Positions 1 to 11,219 of a stretch of 64,000 nt of DNA are shown piece after piece. This DNA is from Pilatotrama ljubarskyi (Eukaryota > Basidiomycota > Agaricomycetes > Polyporales > Polyporaceae). Both the position numbers and the translations under genes were made by a program. Every line of letters begins with the position of its first letter. Within the stretch, counting starts at the first letter, position 1. The notes beneath the pieces are model-generated. The model was not told the origin of the DNA. It did not search any database and saw only the letters and a list, made by a program, of their open reading frames with translations. Where the stretch lies: positions 311,251-375,250 of the forward strand of contig MU277674.1 in NCBI GenBank assembly GCA_022385805.1. Reading direction: 5' to 3'.

Positions 1-2183
1 CTCCATACCAACATAGGTAGGTTGTTCGTCATGTCCGCTACGCCCTTTCTCCTCGACTTTCACTGCCGTTGCCCAGCCGCAGTAATTCAGCAGAGACGGC
101 ATACCCTTTTCCGCTTCTGGTCATTCCTGCAACACAACTGTCTGATCACCAGGCGTCGTTCAGTCCTGCCAGTGTTCCTCTCTACTGCTTCGTCGAGGAG
201 TCTCAAACCACGCTGCGCCCCATCTCCTCGCTCGAAGACGTGCCGAAAAGGAGGAGAAGGATCCGTCAGCGTCTCATCGGGCGCATGTGTATGAAAAGGC
301 TGTTGCCGGCATCACCCAGCTTCTCCGTCGGTGCCTGTGAGTGCAGAAGACATCCTCGTCCCTCGCTGGCCCACAAATTCCTACACGCTCGCGACCCCAA
401 ACCTTCTGCAAAGCGCGTTTTCGGTGCTTTGCGGGTTCTCTTCGGCGGCCCGCGGATATATTGCGCTGGTATTGCGTTGCTGCTGCGAGCCTGGTAAGTG
501 CTGCCCCGGTGTCGCCGAATTGCCTGCATTTACGTGAAGATCTGGCCCACGGAGGTATCCACCTATTTCTCTATGCCGTATGCATGAGTACTTGATGGTC
601 ACGGCAACGGTCGTTCTGAGCACTGTCCGAAGGTCAACACCCACGTTCAGACGAGTCTTCAGTCTAGGAAGGTCGAGGTGTGTTGTCCTTCACGTCATAA
701 GCGTGGTTGAGGTAGTCTCCTCAAACGCTCTCAGTCTCCGTCGATATGAATCACGTCGTCGGATGCGCTTATCGTCCTGGGCTCGACCCCTGCTGCCCCA
801 GCGTCTTCTCGAGCTGCAGCTTCCCTGCCAATGCCGCCGGGCTCTGTGCGGCCGCGGCGGCTCGGGTTCATCCAGAAGAGGGAGACGGTGTACATAACAA
901 ACACACGCTATGCCGCGACCAACGTGAGCTCGATCCCGCTCCGGGCTCGACGTGTGCAAAAGCGGTAGGCCAACCTGCCTACCCGTAATTCTCCATTATA
1001 TTCAGCGCTGCTGGCATGGGCTCGCGATTTGTATACTCTGTATCGAAGGCTTGATGGTATCACACCTTCGTATAGACTCCGTGACTCCGTGCCTGCTCTG
1101 GAAGAGGGCGATTCCCATCTTTAGCTACAAGGGCACGGGAGAGCTGCCTTCTAGTTCAGAGCCTCCGACCCTCGTCCCCTTGGTCATGGGACATGGTACG
1201 ACATGTGGCAACCAGTCTCGGGCTGCGGACGCTGCGGGACCTGAGAGGCTTATCCGCGCAGGACCGCATTAACCTTGCACTTACTCCTTTTGACCACCCC
1301 ATGTTCTCGACCGAGATACGACAGACAAGCAGCGTCGCGGAGCTCGTTTACGGACAGGAATGGACGTGTTGAGAACGAAGCTGGGTCCGCACATGAGGGA
1401 GAAGAGACATCACCACCTACCGCATTACGAGATGTTCACAGCTCCGGGACCCGCGCTGCCAGAGTCGGCCCACTCTCGTGGTGCTCTGAGCGCTGCCACG
1501 CTCACGGCGGTCTGTCAAACTCGACACATCGGGCAGGCCTGTGTAGGAATCCGAAGCGTTTCAGAAGGACGTCTGCGCACCAGAACCAGTTGCTAAAGTT
1601 CACTGCAACCTGATAGAAGGAGATCAGAACCTCCGAGGAAGATTCACCTACTGCTGGAAGTGGACCGCCCTCTGATACGTCCACAAGCCTTCGCCGCCGA
1701 CCACTGCGCTGCTCCCCTTTGGGAAGGAATGCAAAGGGTCGCCGTCCAGTGGGAACACGCGGGCTTGCTGGGCGGCGAATGACGAGCGTACTGTATCGTA
1801 CGGAGAATCACAATCAAGAGACTGTCGCCCTGCACGACTGACGGCGCCTACCTGGGGCTGAACGGATGAAGCCGCGCGCGCGAGGCAGACGCTATGCCGG
1901 GGTGAGCGACCTGCGAATTTCTCGCGGGAACACGCACCTCGCCGTGAACGCGTGTGACGAGGCGTTTTGGGGAGTGTAGCAGGGGTGGTTACGTCCCAGG
2001 ATGAGGACTGGGAGGCACAGCGCGATCGAGGAGGGCCAGAATGACTCGCCCCGGGGCCTTGGGCCAGAAGATGGATATCCAATCTAGTACTAATCGTACA
2101 GTCAACGCCACTAGCGATGTTGAGTCTAACTTACACACGCCATTCTGGAGGCATCGATACGGGGAACACGCGGAGGATCAACA
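1..2183. other. No supportable gene
   Basis: No frame here shows a recognisable domain, and the open frames on both strands are short and mutually overlapping (the longest is about 145 codons). The right edge should contain the 3' UTR of the minus-strand transcription factor that stops at 2184. I see no tRNA, terminal inverted repeats or tandem array. Confidence 0.5.
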
Positions 2184-5100
2184 TTAGAGGATGAGAACAT
2201 CGAAGTCGTTATCCTGCATCACTGAGCGCCAGTCTGCCTTGGGATGGTTCGCATCCAATCGTTGCCACACCTGGAGGTAGGTTTAACGTCAGCTATACGT
2301 CAAGCCCTCAACGTTGTCCAACAGGCGCAACATGCAAAGTCCTCACCTGCAAGACGATGGACTCGGAAGTGTCGATCTCGTAGCAACCTAGAAAAGATCG
2401 ATAGCGGATGAGTGCTCTAAACAGAAAGAGCCGCTGGCGCAGTACAGCGTAGGCGCTCACATTGCTTCCTGCATAATTGAATGATCGGACCGGAACAGCA
2501 ATGACCAGGGGGTCAGGTTCAGCGGTGGAATGATGACACTGACACGGGAAACCTTGTTTCATACCTGAACAGCTCGAAGATTGACAGAACCCGTGGTCGA
2601 TCTGCGCCATACAGCTGCGACCCCGCGATAATGACGGGCCAAGTGAGACTACAGGACGTCGGTGAGCCGACGGGTCCGATGTTTGCAGCTGGCCGCCCTG
2701 GTCAGCAGAGGCCATGGAAGGGTACTCACTCGACACCCATGCCACTCTGTCCGCACTCTAGACAGAGGGTAAGAATAGAGCTGGCGTGTCCCTGAACGAG
2801 CGCATCGTCCGGGGGCGCCTTCAAGACGTCCCTCAGTAGGATGATCTATGCGCCGACGGAGCATCATTCAGACTTTGCCGCCGCTCGCCTGCACGAAGCA
2901 CCTACCTGAGCTGCGTGTTGATAGACGCAGTTGCCAATTTGCACCCGATGTTGCAGTTGGCCTGCAGCGCTCCGCCAGTTTTCCAGGGCCTGGTACAGCA
3001 CTTGTGCTTCTCGCGTTTGAGCGTCGGCTTCGGTCAGCACCTGCCCGTCCTCCGATACCTCCGCAAGAGAGGAGCTGGGGGTGTTGAGCACTCGCGAGAC
3101 CAGCGTCGCAACCTGGGAGCAGATACGAAGTGTCAGTCCAGCGCGGAGATCTCGTCGAGCTCCCTTACCTGAGCCAATACCAAGAGGAACTCTCGCGACA
3201 TGCCGAAGACCTTGTCGCTGTACGACACGTTGTCCTCCGCGTTCGTCTTCGTCAGCCTGCATGTGGCATGTCAGAAGATTTCAGGAAGCTGTCCATGGAG
3301 CCGACGCACCACCAGCAGTCAATGTTGAGGAGGCTGGGCGCTTGCCCCTTGGCAAGACATCCTGTCAAGGCGCGTCAGCGCACGAACAAGACGACGTGCA
3401 CGGCACAGAAGCTGTTACCAAAGAGCTCATATACGGCGATGATCTCCAGCAGTAGTCTTGCTCGACACACACCGGTAACAGTGTTCGGCCTATGTCCTTT
3501 ACTGCGCGCGAGTAATAGGCCGGGTCCGCCTCGCGTCCGGACCAGGTTCTTCGCAAACCCGAGGCTTTTGGACCAGCGCCGTCCGCAGGAGAAAATCTAT
3601 GGAAAGGCCGATGCTTACTATCACCCGACGCGCGAAAAGTGGACGGCATCACTCACGTCTATTAGAGCGATCGACACCGCAGCAGCCAAGGCGGCATCGT
3701 TGTGGCAGCCTTCGGGTGTTCCACATGCTGACACGAGCAAGTGTTCGGACTTCGCACGGAAGGATTCGGCGACCCGGAGGGCCTCTTCAGATGCCTGCTG
3801 GGACACACCACTGCGCGAGAGCAGAAATGACTGGTGTACTGCCGCCACGCCGAGCAGCGCGGATCGCAGTGCCTCGACGGCCGAGTCCGCGCCGCGCACA
3901 CCGTCGAACAGGAACTGGAAGTTAGCCACCAGGATGGGGTTCTCAGACGGGAAGGCCATAATAATGCTCAGCGCGTTGTCGCAATAATGACGGATCTTTG
4001 GAAGCAAACAAAACTCATTCATTGATATCTAACGTGATGCGTAGTATGCGAAGAAGACCCCACCAGGTTTCTCTCCTGATGCGTCGGGAACTACGTTGAG
4101 CGAAACGCGTGCATCAGAGACTGCAGTGGACCCGCCAGAACAAGGAGACTCACGTATGGCTCAATGGGATCGACGGGCGTCAGAAGCTGAGGCGACGACC
4201 ACTGCGACTGAGGAGAGGCACTATCGGCGTGGCGAATGTGAGAGCCGTCCTGGTGTGCGACGATGCGAGGCAGAGGCGCGGAGTGAGACTGGGAGTAGTG
4301 GTGGTGGTGCTGGTGGTGCTGTTGCTGTTGGTGGTGTTGCTGGTGGTGGTGTGCAGCAGTGGGATAGCCGTGGACATATTGAGGGTGACTGGTATAAGAT
4401 GAAGCGATCTCGGGAATAGCAGGGAGAGCGTGGGTATTATTGGAGTGCATAGGGTATCCATGAGATGAAGTAGAAACGGGCGGCACGCTGCAACATATCA
4501 GCGTTAAGACTTTCGGCGACTGTCAGATGGGGCAGAAGAACTTACGCTGGGCGGCGGCCATCATTAATGACGACTGGCACGTTCACATCAGGTTCACTGA
4601 AAAACGTCACGGATCAGCCCTGACCCGGACGCGTACTTGGCGTCTGACATACCTGTGACGACGAGAGACCATGGGCGGAATGCCCATCTCTATGGGCTCC
4701 CGCTTGGGCGGGGAAGGTCCGCGAGTAGAGGGACTGGCAGCCTCCGACATACCCGACGATCCTGCGGTAGAGGGGCGCGTCTCTACGCCGTCGATGGGGG
4801 ATGGGGGCTCCCGCTTCGGCGTGGGCTTTTTGCGGGTGGGGACTCCTTCGGGCCACGTACACTGCACACTGCTCGTCAATGCGAGGAAACCTAACACAAC
4901 CGTACCACACATACATCACGCTGTCCATGACTGCAACGGAGACAGACGGGCTTCGTCTCATCGCACTGAGAGGATGTCAGGCGGGGGAAGACGAGCGCTT
5001 GCGTTTCGAACATACCTTGATCTTCTTGCCACGACATGTGAGGCAACCGGTCTTGCTGCGGGTGTACTTGGGACGCTTCCGCTGGGCGGCGGACTCTTGG

Positions 5101-5353
5101 CGCATGGTGGGTGCGGCAGCCACGACGTGCATGTGCGCGGCGCTGGTGTGCATTTGGGAGGCATAATACGCGTTCGGGACATAGTGGTGGGTGGGGGTGG
5201 TGGTGCTGCGAGCGCGACGTGTGAGACTCGCGCTCTTGCTGGCGGGGCGACACGTAAGCAATGTCGGACTCACAAGTGTAGACTGTCGGCCATGACTGGA
5301 TATGGATGAGGAGGCGAGTCGTAGTGACGGGGGTAGGAGTGGGGAACGTCCAT
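2184..5353 (-). CDS. Zn(2)-Cys(6) fungal-type transcription factor
   Basis: DNA-binding regulator, expected nuclear. After the ATG at 5353 and a short first exon come residues with the binuclear cluster [11 protein letters not shown] followed, after an intron, by [11 protein letters not shown] and, after another, DCTWP. All six zinc-binding cysteines are present. A Pro/Ser-rich linker and a His/Gln-rich run (about 4290-4360) follow, then the long helical regulatory region typical of the family (e.g. [71 protein letters not shown]). It ends DFDVLIL at a TAA (2184-2186). I count about a dozen exons with consensus GT..AG borders, including an 8-nt exon at 2461-2468. The target genes cannot be told. 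A MITE lies 138 bp upstream of the ATG and may affect its promoter. Family assignment is firm; some exon borders are approximate. Confidence 0.88.
2461..2468 (-). other. 8-nt microexon of the Zn2Cys6 gene
   Basis: The exon ending at 2565 (phase 2) and the exon starting at 2387 (needs phase 1) cannot be joined in frame directly. An 8-base exon, reading GAAGCAAT on the minus strand, solves this. It is preceded by ATGCAG and followed by GTGAGC, with flanking introns 2469-2564 and 2388-2460. The joined reading gives R-K-Q-C ahead of [11 protein letters not shown], which fits the usual family pattern. Confidence 0.75.
4290..4360 (-). repeat. CAN-type trinucleotide run coding poly-His/Gln
   Basis: On the plus strand this is a run of GTG, CTG and TTG triplets. 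On the minus strand it codes a His/Gln-rich tract inside the linker of the transcription factor. The frame is kept throughout, so it looks like a length-variable coding repeat and not noise. Confidence 0.7.
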
Positions 5354-5482
5354 GGTTTAAAAACGAAATGGGTGCAAGTGCACGAGAGCGCGGTCAGTGT
5401 GTCAAGAAAAGGAGGAGCTGTTGATTGTTGTTGCGGATCACTTCATATCGGGCTTGGAATCCCCGATACGAGATCTCGTTGT

Positions 5483-5490
5483 GCGGTCGT
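5483..5490 (+). repeat. Left target-site duplication of MITE
   Basis: The 8 bp GCGGTCGT immediately before the element is repeated exactly at 5727-5734. Confidence 0.85.
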
Positions 5491-5726
5491 TAGTGTTGCC
5501 GCAATACAAGGTAAAGGTGCCTCCAAGGTCGTCGGAGATCGAAAATTCCCACCTTGGAGCCCACCTTGCCTTGAAGTTGCCTACCTTAAAAGGCAATTCT
5601 GAGTCGCCAGCTTGATGGTAGATCAAGTCAAGGTGGCTCCAAGGTGCGATGCCGAGATGCCGGTCAAGGCAAGGTCCACCTCACCAGGGCTCTCGTCAAG
5701 GTGACCTTTACATTGCGGCAACACTA
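5491..5726. mobile_element. hAT-like MITE (non-autonomous DNA transposon)
   Basis: The 236-bp element begins TAGTGTTGCCGCAAT and ends with the exact reverse complement ATTGCGGCAACACTA, giving 15-bp perfect terminal inverted repeats. It is bordered by identical 8-bp direct repeats (GCGGTCGT at 5483-5490 and 5727-5734). A perfect 8-bp duplication and ends starting TAG-N-G are hallmarks of the hAT superfamily. The inside is full of CAAGGT/ACCTTG motifs in both orientations, like the subterminal binding sites hAT transposases use. It has no coding capacity. The perfect duplication suggests a fairly recent insertion. It lies between the transcription-factor ATG (5353) and upstream sequence. Confidence 0.85.
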
Positions 5727-5734
5727 GCGGTCGT
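5727..5734 (+). repeat. Right target-site duplication of MITE
   Basis: Exact copy of the 8 bp at 5483-5490, directly abutting the right terminal inverted repeat. Confidence 0.85.
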
Positions 5735-8700
5735 TGCAGTCGCATGTCCTACGCCGTCACGGAAGAATTCCCTCGGCTAAAGAATATTTTCTTCTTTTCC
5801 CTGCCTTTTTCTGGCCTTTTCGCCCTTCTTTGAAACAGTGCCGGAATTCCGTTGAACCCGTTGGTAACCGCTCCACCACCCTATTGACTAGTCCCTTACC
5901 CTCGTCGCGGGGAACCTGGTCTTCGTCGTGCGCGTCCCCGCCGGCCTCCGGTGCGACAAGGGGGGAGCTGACGTGCGCAAACATCAAAGTAGGTTGTAGA
6001 CGGACACCAAGGACAGCTGCCGGAATTGCCTGTCGCGCCATGGGCCGTTGGCTGGGTTTGATAGAGCGATCTGCAACGGCATCCGAGTCGGCGCGAGTGC
6101 CGGCCAAGCCCTTGGGGCACGAAAGGCGGATAATCCTTTTCCGCAACCCAAGGCTGCTTGAAGCCTAATTTAGGGTTACACGCCTGTGATCATAGTACCG
6201 ATCGACCCATGCGCGCCGTCACTCCCACTCGCCTGGTCGCCGTCGGCGGGCACACTCCCCTTTCCCCCTCCCTCTCTCCGGGCGTGTCAATACACCCGTC
6301 CGAGCGCGTGCGTTCAGTGAGAAAACCAAACCCGCGAGCCTACTGCCCTGCGCTCAACGCCTCGCCGCTCAGACCCTCCAGATCATCACACCTGTGCAGG
6401 CCAGCGGTCCTAGCTCACTGGCCATGATGCGTGGGCAATTCCCTTTGATAGCTAAATGCATAACGTACGCAAGAAGACCCAAGTCGGAATATCCCATAGA
6501 TCCCGGCGCCGTCGTGCTTCTCGGTTTCCGGGAGGCCTCGCATGAACATGTGCCCTCAAGGGAAAGAGGATTATCTCCACCGTTGGCCTGCCGTTCACAC
6601 GCACATCCTGCTCCATCATTTCTTTTCTTTCGCCCCTTCCACCGCGCAGACTCCTGCCACATGTGTTGTGCTCACGTCTGATTTCATTATGTTGACATAT
6701 CATATGAGTGTGTAGGTCCATCGCTAGCGCCGCGCTAGGCCCGCTTGCCCCGTCCATTATGCTCGCTGGCGAGCGGAAAGGGACAACGTAACTCGAGCTG
6801 CCAGTCAGGCTGCCGATTGCCGACTCGAACACGACTCGGCGTGCTTTGTGCCTTCCCCCTGCAGAGGGCAGAACCCGCGATGCAATCTAAGGTCCCGTCC
6901 CTCGAATTCCAATTGGCATTGTGCGAAAAGGTTTCGTATCTTCTGATGAGCCGGCGAACTGGAGTGCCAACTGACACTTTGCAAGTACCTCATAGATGCA
7001 GGGTCATCAGGGGATAGTCCATCTAGCCTGGCATACCTGACTAATTATGGTATGCGATAACGCACACCGTGCCCATCGTCGGCGAAATCCCTTTCCCGTT
7101 CGAAGCCCTTCGGGGAGCTTCGTGGAAATAAACGCTGCGAACGATCAATCAACTCGTGGCCTCCTTGCGCCACAAAGCTTTTCGATACAGAATGGGCACC
7201 GCGTTCGCGCGTTCGACTTCGCAAGGGTCCTCCAGCCTGCTCCAGGACGCCATCGGTCATGCGGATATACGTATGAATCAAACACCGCAGCATCATGAGG
7301 TCGTTGGCCGCACATGAAAGACGTCGAAAGTCGCCGGTGGTGAACCGTGGTGACGGCAGGGCCAAACGCTTTCCACGGGAAGCTCGAGAGCCCCATCCGT
7401 CCAGCGGACATTACGACAGCTCTTGACAGGCCGGCACCAGGTGGACACTGCGAGGGGAATGTGGTACGGGGTGTCAGCCGGCCTACAGATAGCTCGACGC
7501 GTAACGTAAATCCTGATTCTTCCGGTTCACTGATCAGAACGCGATCGGTGCGCCGCTCGCTGTTTGACCGGCCGCTGAGTCTGGATGGCAAGTACGATAC
7601 GGCGTGGCCATCCTGGGACTGGGAGAAGCAGCGAACACAAAAAGCCGCACACTCGCGGCCCAGGGTACCCGAGCGGTACCCCGCTCTCGTGGCCGTACGC
7701 TATTGCTTCGCGGAGAATGCCGGCGAGCTGCGCCCTTTTCGAGTCCACAGTTGCCCGTCTCCGAATCGGACTTCACGATTACAGCAGTCGGGATGATGTA
7801 CTCAGGTATTCGGGCGAACGTTGCGCGACTTCGTGGATGTACGTGCGACCATGTGACGGTTTACTCGGACTGAGTTTGGCCACGACCGCGCTCTAGATAC
7901 GCTCTGGATGCTGCATGCGGGAAGAGATGATAAGCTGTGTATGGCAAAGTCGCCCACATCGGCGATGGCTGTTACCATACCTCTGGATGGCAGGGGGGGA
8001 ATCGGGCGCGAGAGCGCGTCGTGGACCGCCTTCGGAGGGCATACTGCGGGGAAAGAAGGTGGCAGCTTGGAGGGTGCCAAGATACGCACATTGCGCGTAT
8101 GCCAGGGAACCTCACTGTGCGTGGGCGCTGTTCGCGACCATGGTCTTCGCAGCCACCGCAACATCCCGGCTGTCAGTATTTGGAATCGAACGAACTCGCT
8201 GCCCGAGGGGTGAGGACGAGAAGGATGAACGCGTGGACCCCTCATAAGGACGAACTCGGTCTTGAGGTTTGGTCATACAGCTTGTGAGCAGGCCAGCACC
8301 CCGATGCACGATCGCGGGTGCCTTGCATGCGGGGCGTGCATGCTATGCAAAACCGGCAATGGTTACTACCTAAGCAATACAGTACTAATTCGCGCACCGA
8401 TGCTGGCGGTCCCGAGGGGTATAGACGAATCGCTCGCGACGGTTAGAGAGCTCATTGCTACTCACCGCCGCGTCGGGGTCGCGTATCAGGAATAGAGCAG
8501 AGTCGGGAGGGAGGAGAGCAAACTTTCGCGGGAGCAGCGCAAGCGAGAGAGATTGGCGGCGCAGTTTAGAGCCGTGCTGAGGTTCGCTGACTGTGAAGCA
8601 TCATCAAGTCCCTCGGCCCATGCCGATCCGGCTCGCAGCCGTCGCGTACGCTGTCAACATCGGCGCTGCCACAGCGTGCTCATCTAGCTCACCGTCCCGG

Positions 8701-11219
8701 CCATTAGTGTACGCACGACGGTGGCGAACAAAAACTCGCAAAGCCCGTCGTACCTTGCACTGGCAGGTGCGAATGGGCGCTGATGCGCGTCGACGTCGTG
8801 CGATGCTCGTATTCGCGACTACACCTCGAAGAAGCATGCGGTGGCGAGCAGCGTCCGCGTTACAGAGTAACAGAACGGTGATCTCACGCAACAGGTGCGT
8901 CTTCTCTCGCTGCGCACAAAAATTTTCAGACAGCCTTGAGCTCGCGGGCTTCGGAGAGGCCCCCGAGCTCAACGGTCCTGGGGCGGGCAATCGCATCAAT
9001 GTCACTTCACCGCCGGTTGCGCCCATACTTCTACTTCGGGCTTCCCACAGCTTGTGGCGAAGTGCGTTGAAACGTTCGCCTCATCACCATGCTACGGTGG
9101 CAGCTCTATGGGTGCACACAAAGACGCAGCCCTCCGGTGGGCTGAGGGTACGATCTGCAGTCGGCATGAAGACCACGCTATGCGGGCATGACCAAGACGA
9201 TGATCTCTCGGACCGACGTTCAACTAGGCTTGTGCCTGCTTGTATCACCTTGCAAAGCCCATGTGTATGGTACATGGTTATTCCCCACCACACGTGGGAC
9301 GTTTTGACATTGACTCCTGTCAGTGGCAACACGGCGCGATAGTGAAATTCTCTAGCACGCAGTGTTGGGACGTAAGAGTGGTTTCTTTGCAGCCCACCTC
9401 AGGATTGTCGCAGACGGCTCTGCCTCCGATAGCTCAGTTCACCGAGGCATGATAGCCCCATCTCGGAGTCTCATTGGACCCCATGAGGGCAGCCACTTGC
9501 AGACCATGTCTTCTATCTCGTAATGTGGCCACGCCCACGTCGTCACGACATGAAGTACTAGAACACACCAGTAGGGCTGATGCCGCTTTTTTCCGGACGC
9601 TGCCTCAAGGATACAGACACGCCGGGTCCTTCCAAACCGTATGGGGGATAGCTGCCGCGCAGATTGAGCTCTCGGGAATCAAGCTGAGTGTCGTACACAC
9701 CAACGCGGCAAGCCCCTGCTCTTCTCGGGGGCAGCGCCCTCCGACGCCGTCGCTGATCAGGCCAGCCCGCTTCACGGACTGATGTACGACAACCCTAATT
9801 CCAAGCGTCATGACGAATTCAGATGGCATGGCGCGACCGAAGCCGCTTCTCCCCGCAATCGGGCAGATGACGCACCCTGGGCGGTCGATCGCTCTCCCGC
9901 GATGTGCGCTCTCTTTCGCCCTGCCAGTGGCCGATGTATACCGGTCACCGTCCCTTAGCACCCGCCGACTCCTGCGTCAGAGTGACGGTACCAGCGCACT
10001 GCTACGTATTGAATATCTACGGTCATTGCGAGACATCGAACACGAAGTGCCTCGTTCGAGGTCGATTGATGATCTTCGACGCCCAGAATGGTGCGTATGC
10101 CGTAGAGAGAGCGATATCATCCCACGAGCTGGCCGCTGTGCCTTCGTAAGCTCCTTGTTCAGCTCGCGATATTCCTGGCAGGCAGTCCGGGTTGTGGAAT
10201 TGGGGCCATGCTCAACGCCCGGTCCTCTACATAGTTGGGAAACATCGCAGACTCCGTCCGATTTTTGGCGGAAGCAGCAGCTCCGCCTCGCATCACCAAT
10301 GCTCATGTAGTATGCCGGCGCCGTGCGAGCTGGTGGAACCAGTCGATCAGGTCCCCGAAACGAGGCTACAGCCTGACTGATATCTTGATGCGGTGTAAAA
10401 ATGTAGCGCGAGATATCAGCGTGCACGGCGGGATAGGTGCCATGCCACTGCGAGCTGCGCCCTGTCGATCAGCTGTGGCTCTAGCCAAGTCGTGAACAGT
10501 TCGATGCGACTGGCCACTAACGTGCCGCGTTTCTCTGGCAGACCGCAATAATGGAAAATTGCCCCGGGTTGCGGTGCCACAAACACTAGTCTATCGCAGA
10601 GGAATCCAGAACACCTGCCATCCCATGCATATGCTCACATTGCTTCCGCAAAGCCGTAAGAGCACGCCGTGAACCTCCCCATCAGCTCGTCCAGCACATT
10701 GCACCCCCGGGCCGAGGCAGGCTTCAGAATCAGACAATCCCAAGTGGTGACGGCGACAGCGCGTTCTCTGCAAGTGGACGCGCCCGCACCGTACGTCCTG
10801 CGCTGCGTTGCCTAATCAATGCGCGGCCCCCACCGGCAGTCCGCGGCCTGCGCTGCTGTCATTGACTGGCCTCGTTGGCACCGCGTGCATCTGCACGTCA
10901 CGTACGGAAGCTGGCAGGCTTCTGAGCCGGCTTCGATGCTTCTCCGTCAGAAATCCGCGAGATAGCCGTCGTACTGCTACGATCAGCCCTGCAAGAACCC
11001 CAGTGTGGAAGGTAGGAACGCTACCGAACCCACCGGGCAAAGCATGTGAGGGGAGAGGCATGTGGAGAGTGAGGAGGCAGGCTTTGCGCAGCCATGTCTC
11101 TGATCACTGAGGCATCGTTTTACGTTGCAGAAACCAAGTAGAGCTCGTGTTGCTTCTTCATATCAGTACAAGCACATGCTAGATGCAAAGTTATTTTATC
11201 CCCTCAACACCGTGCACGC
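5735..11219. other. Gene-poor 5.5-kb stretch
   Basis: No frame longer than about 166 codons and no domain that I recognise on either strand. Base composition stays GC-moderate with many CpG, so the stretch is not an AT-rich repeat-induced-mutation relic. No long terminal repeats, transposase motifs or tandem arrays stand out. The last 150 bp should be the 3' UTR of the methylcitrate dehydratase gene. It may hold lost genes or old transposon remnants, but nothing proves this. Confidence 0.5.

Noticed and set aside
3130..3987. Plus-strand frame of 285 codons
   Set aside because: Antisense shadow of the Zn2Cys6 gene, whose minus-strand exons here show clear family motifs.
4290..4360. Triplet run as a non-coding microsatellite
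   Set aside because: It lies in a well-supported exon and codes His/Gln in frame.
8480..8600. Charged helical frame (SREQRKRERLAAQF) as a gene or transposon remnant
   Set aside because: Only about 40 codons, no start, no neighbouring exons, no family resemblance.
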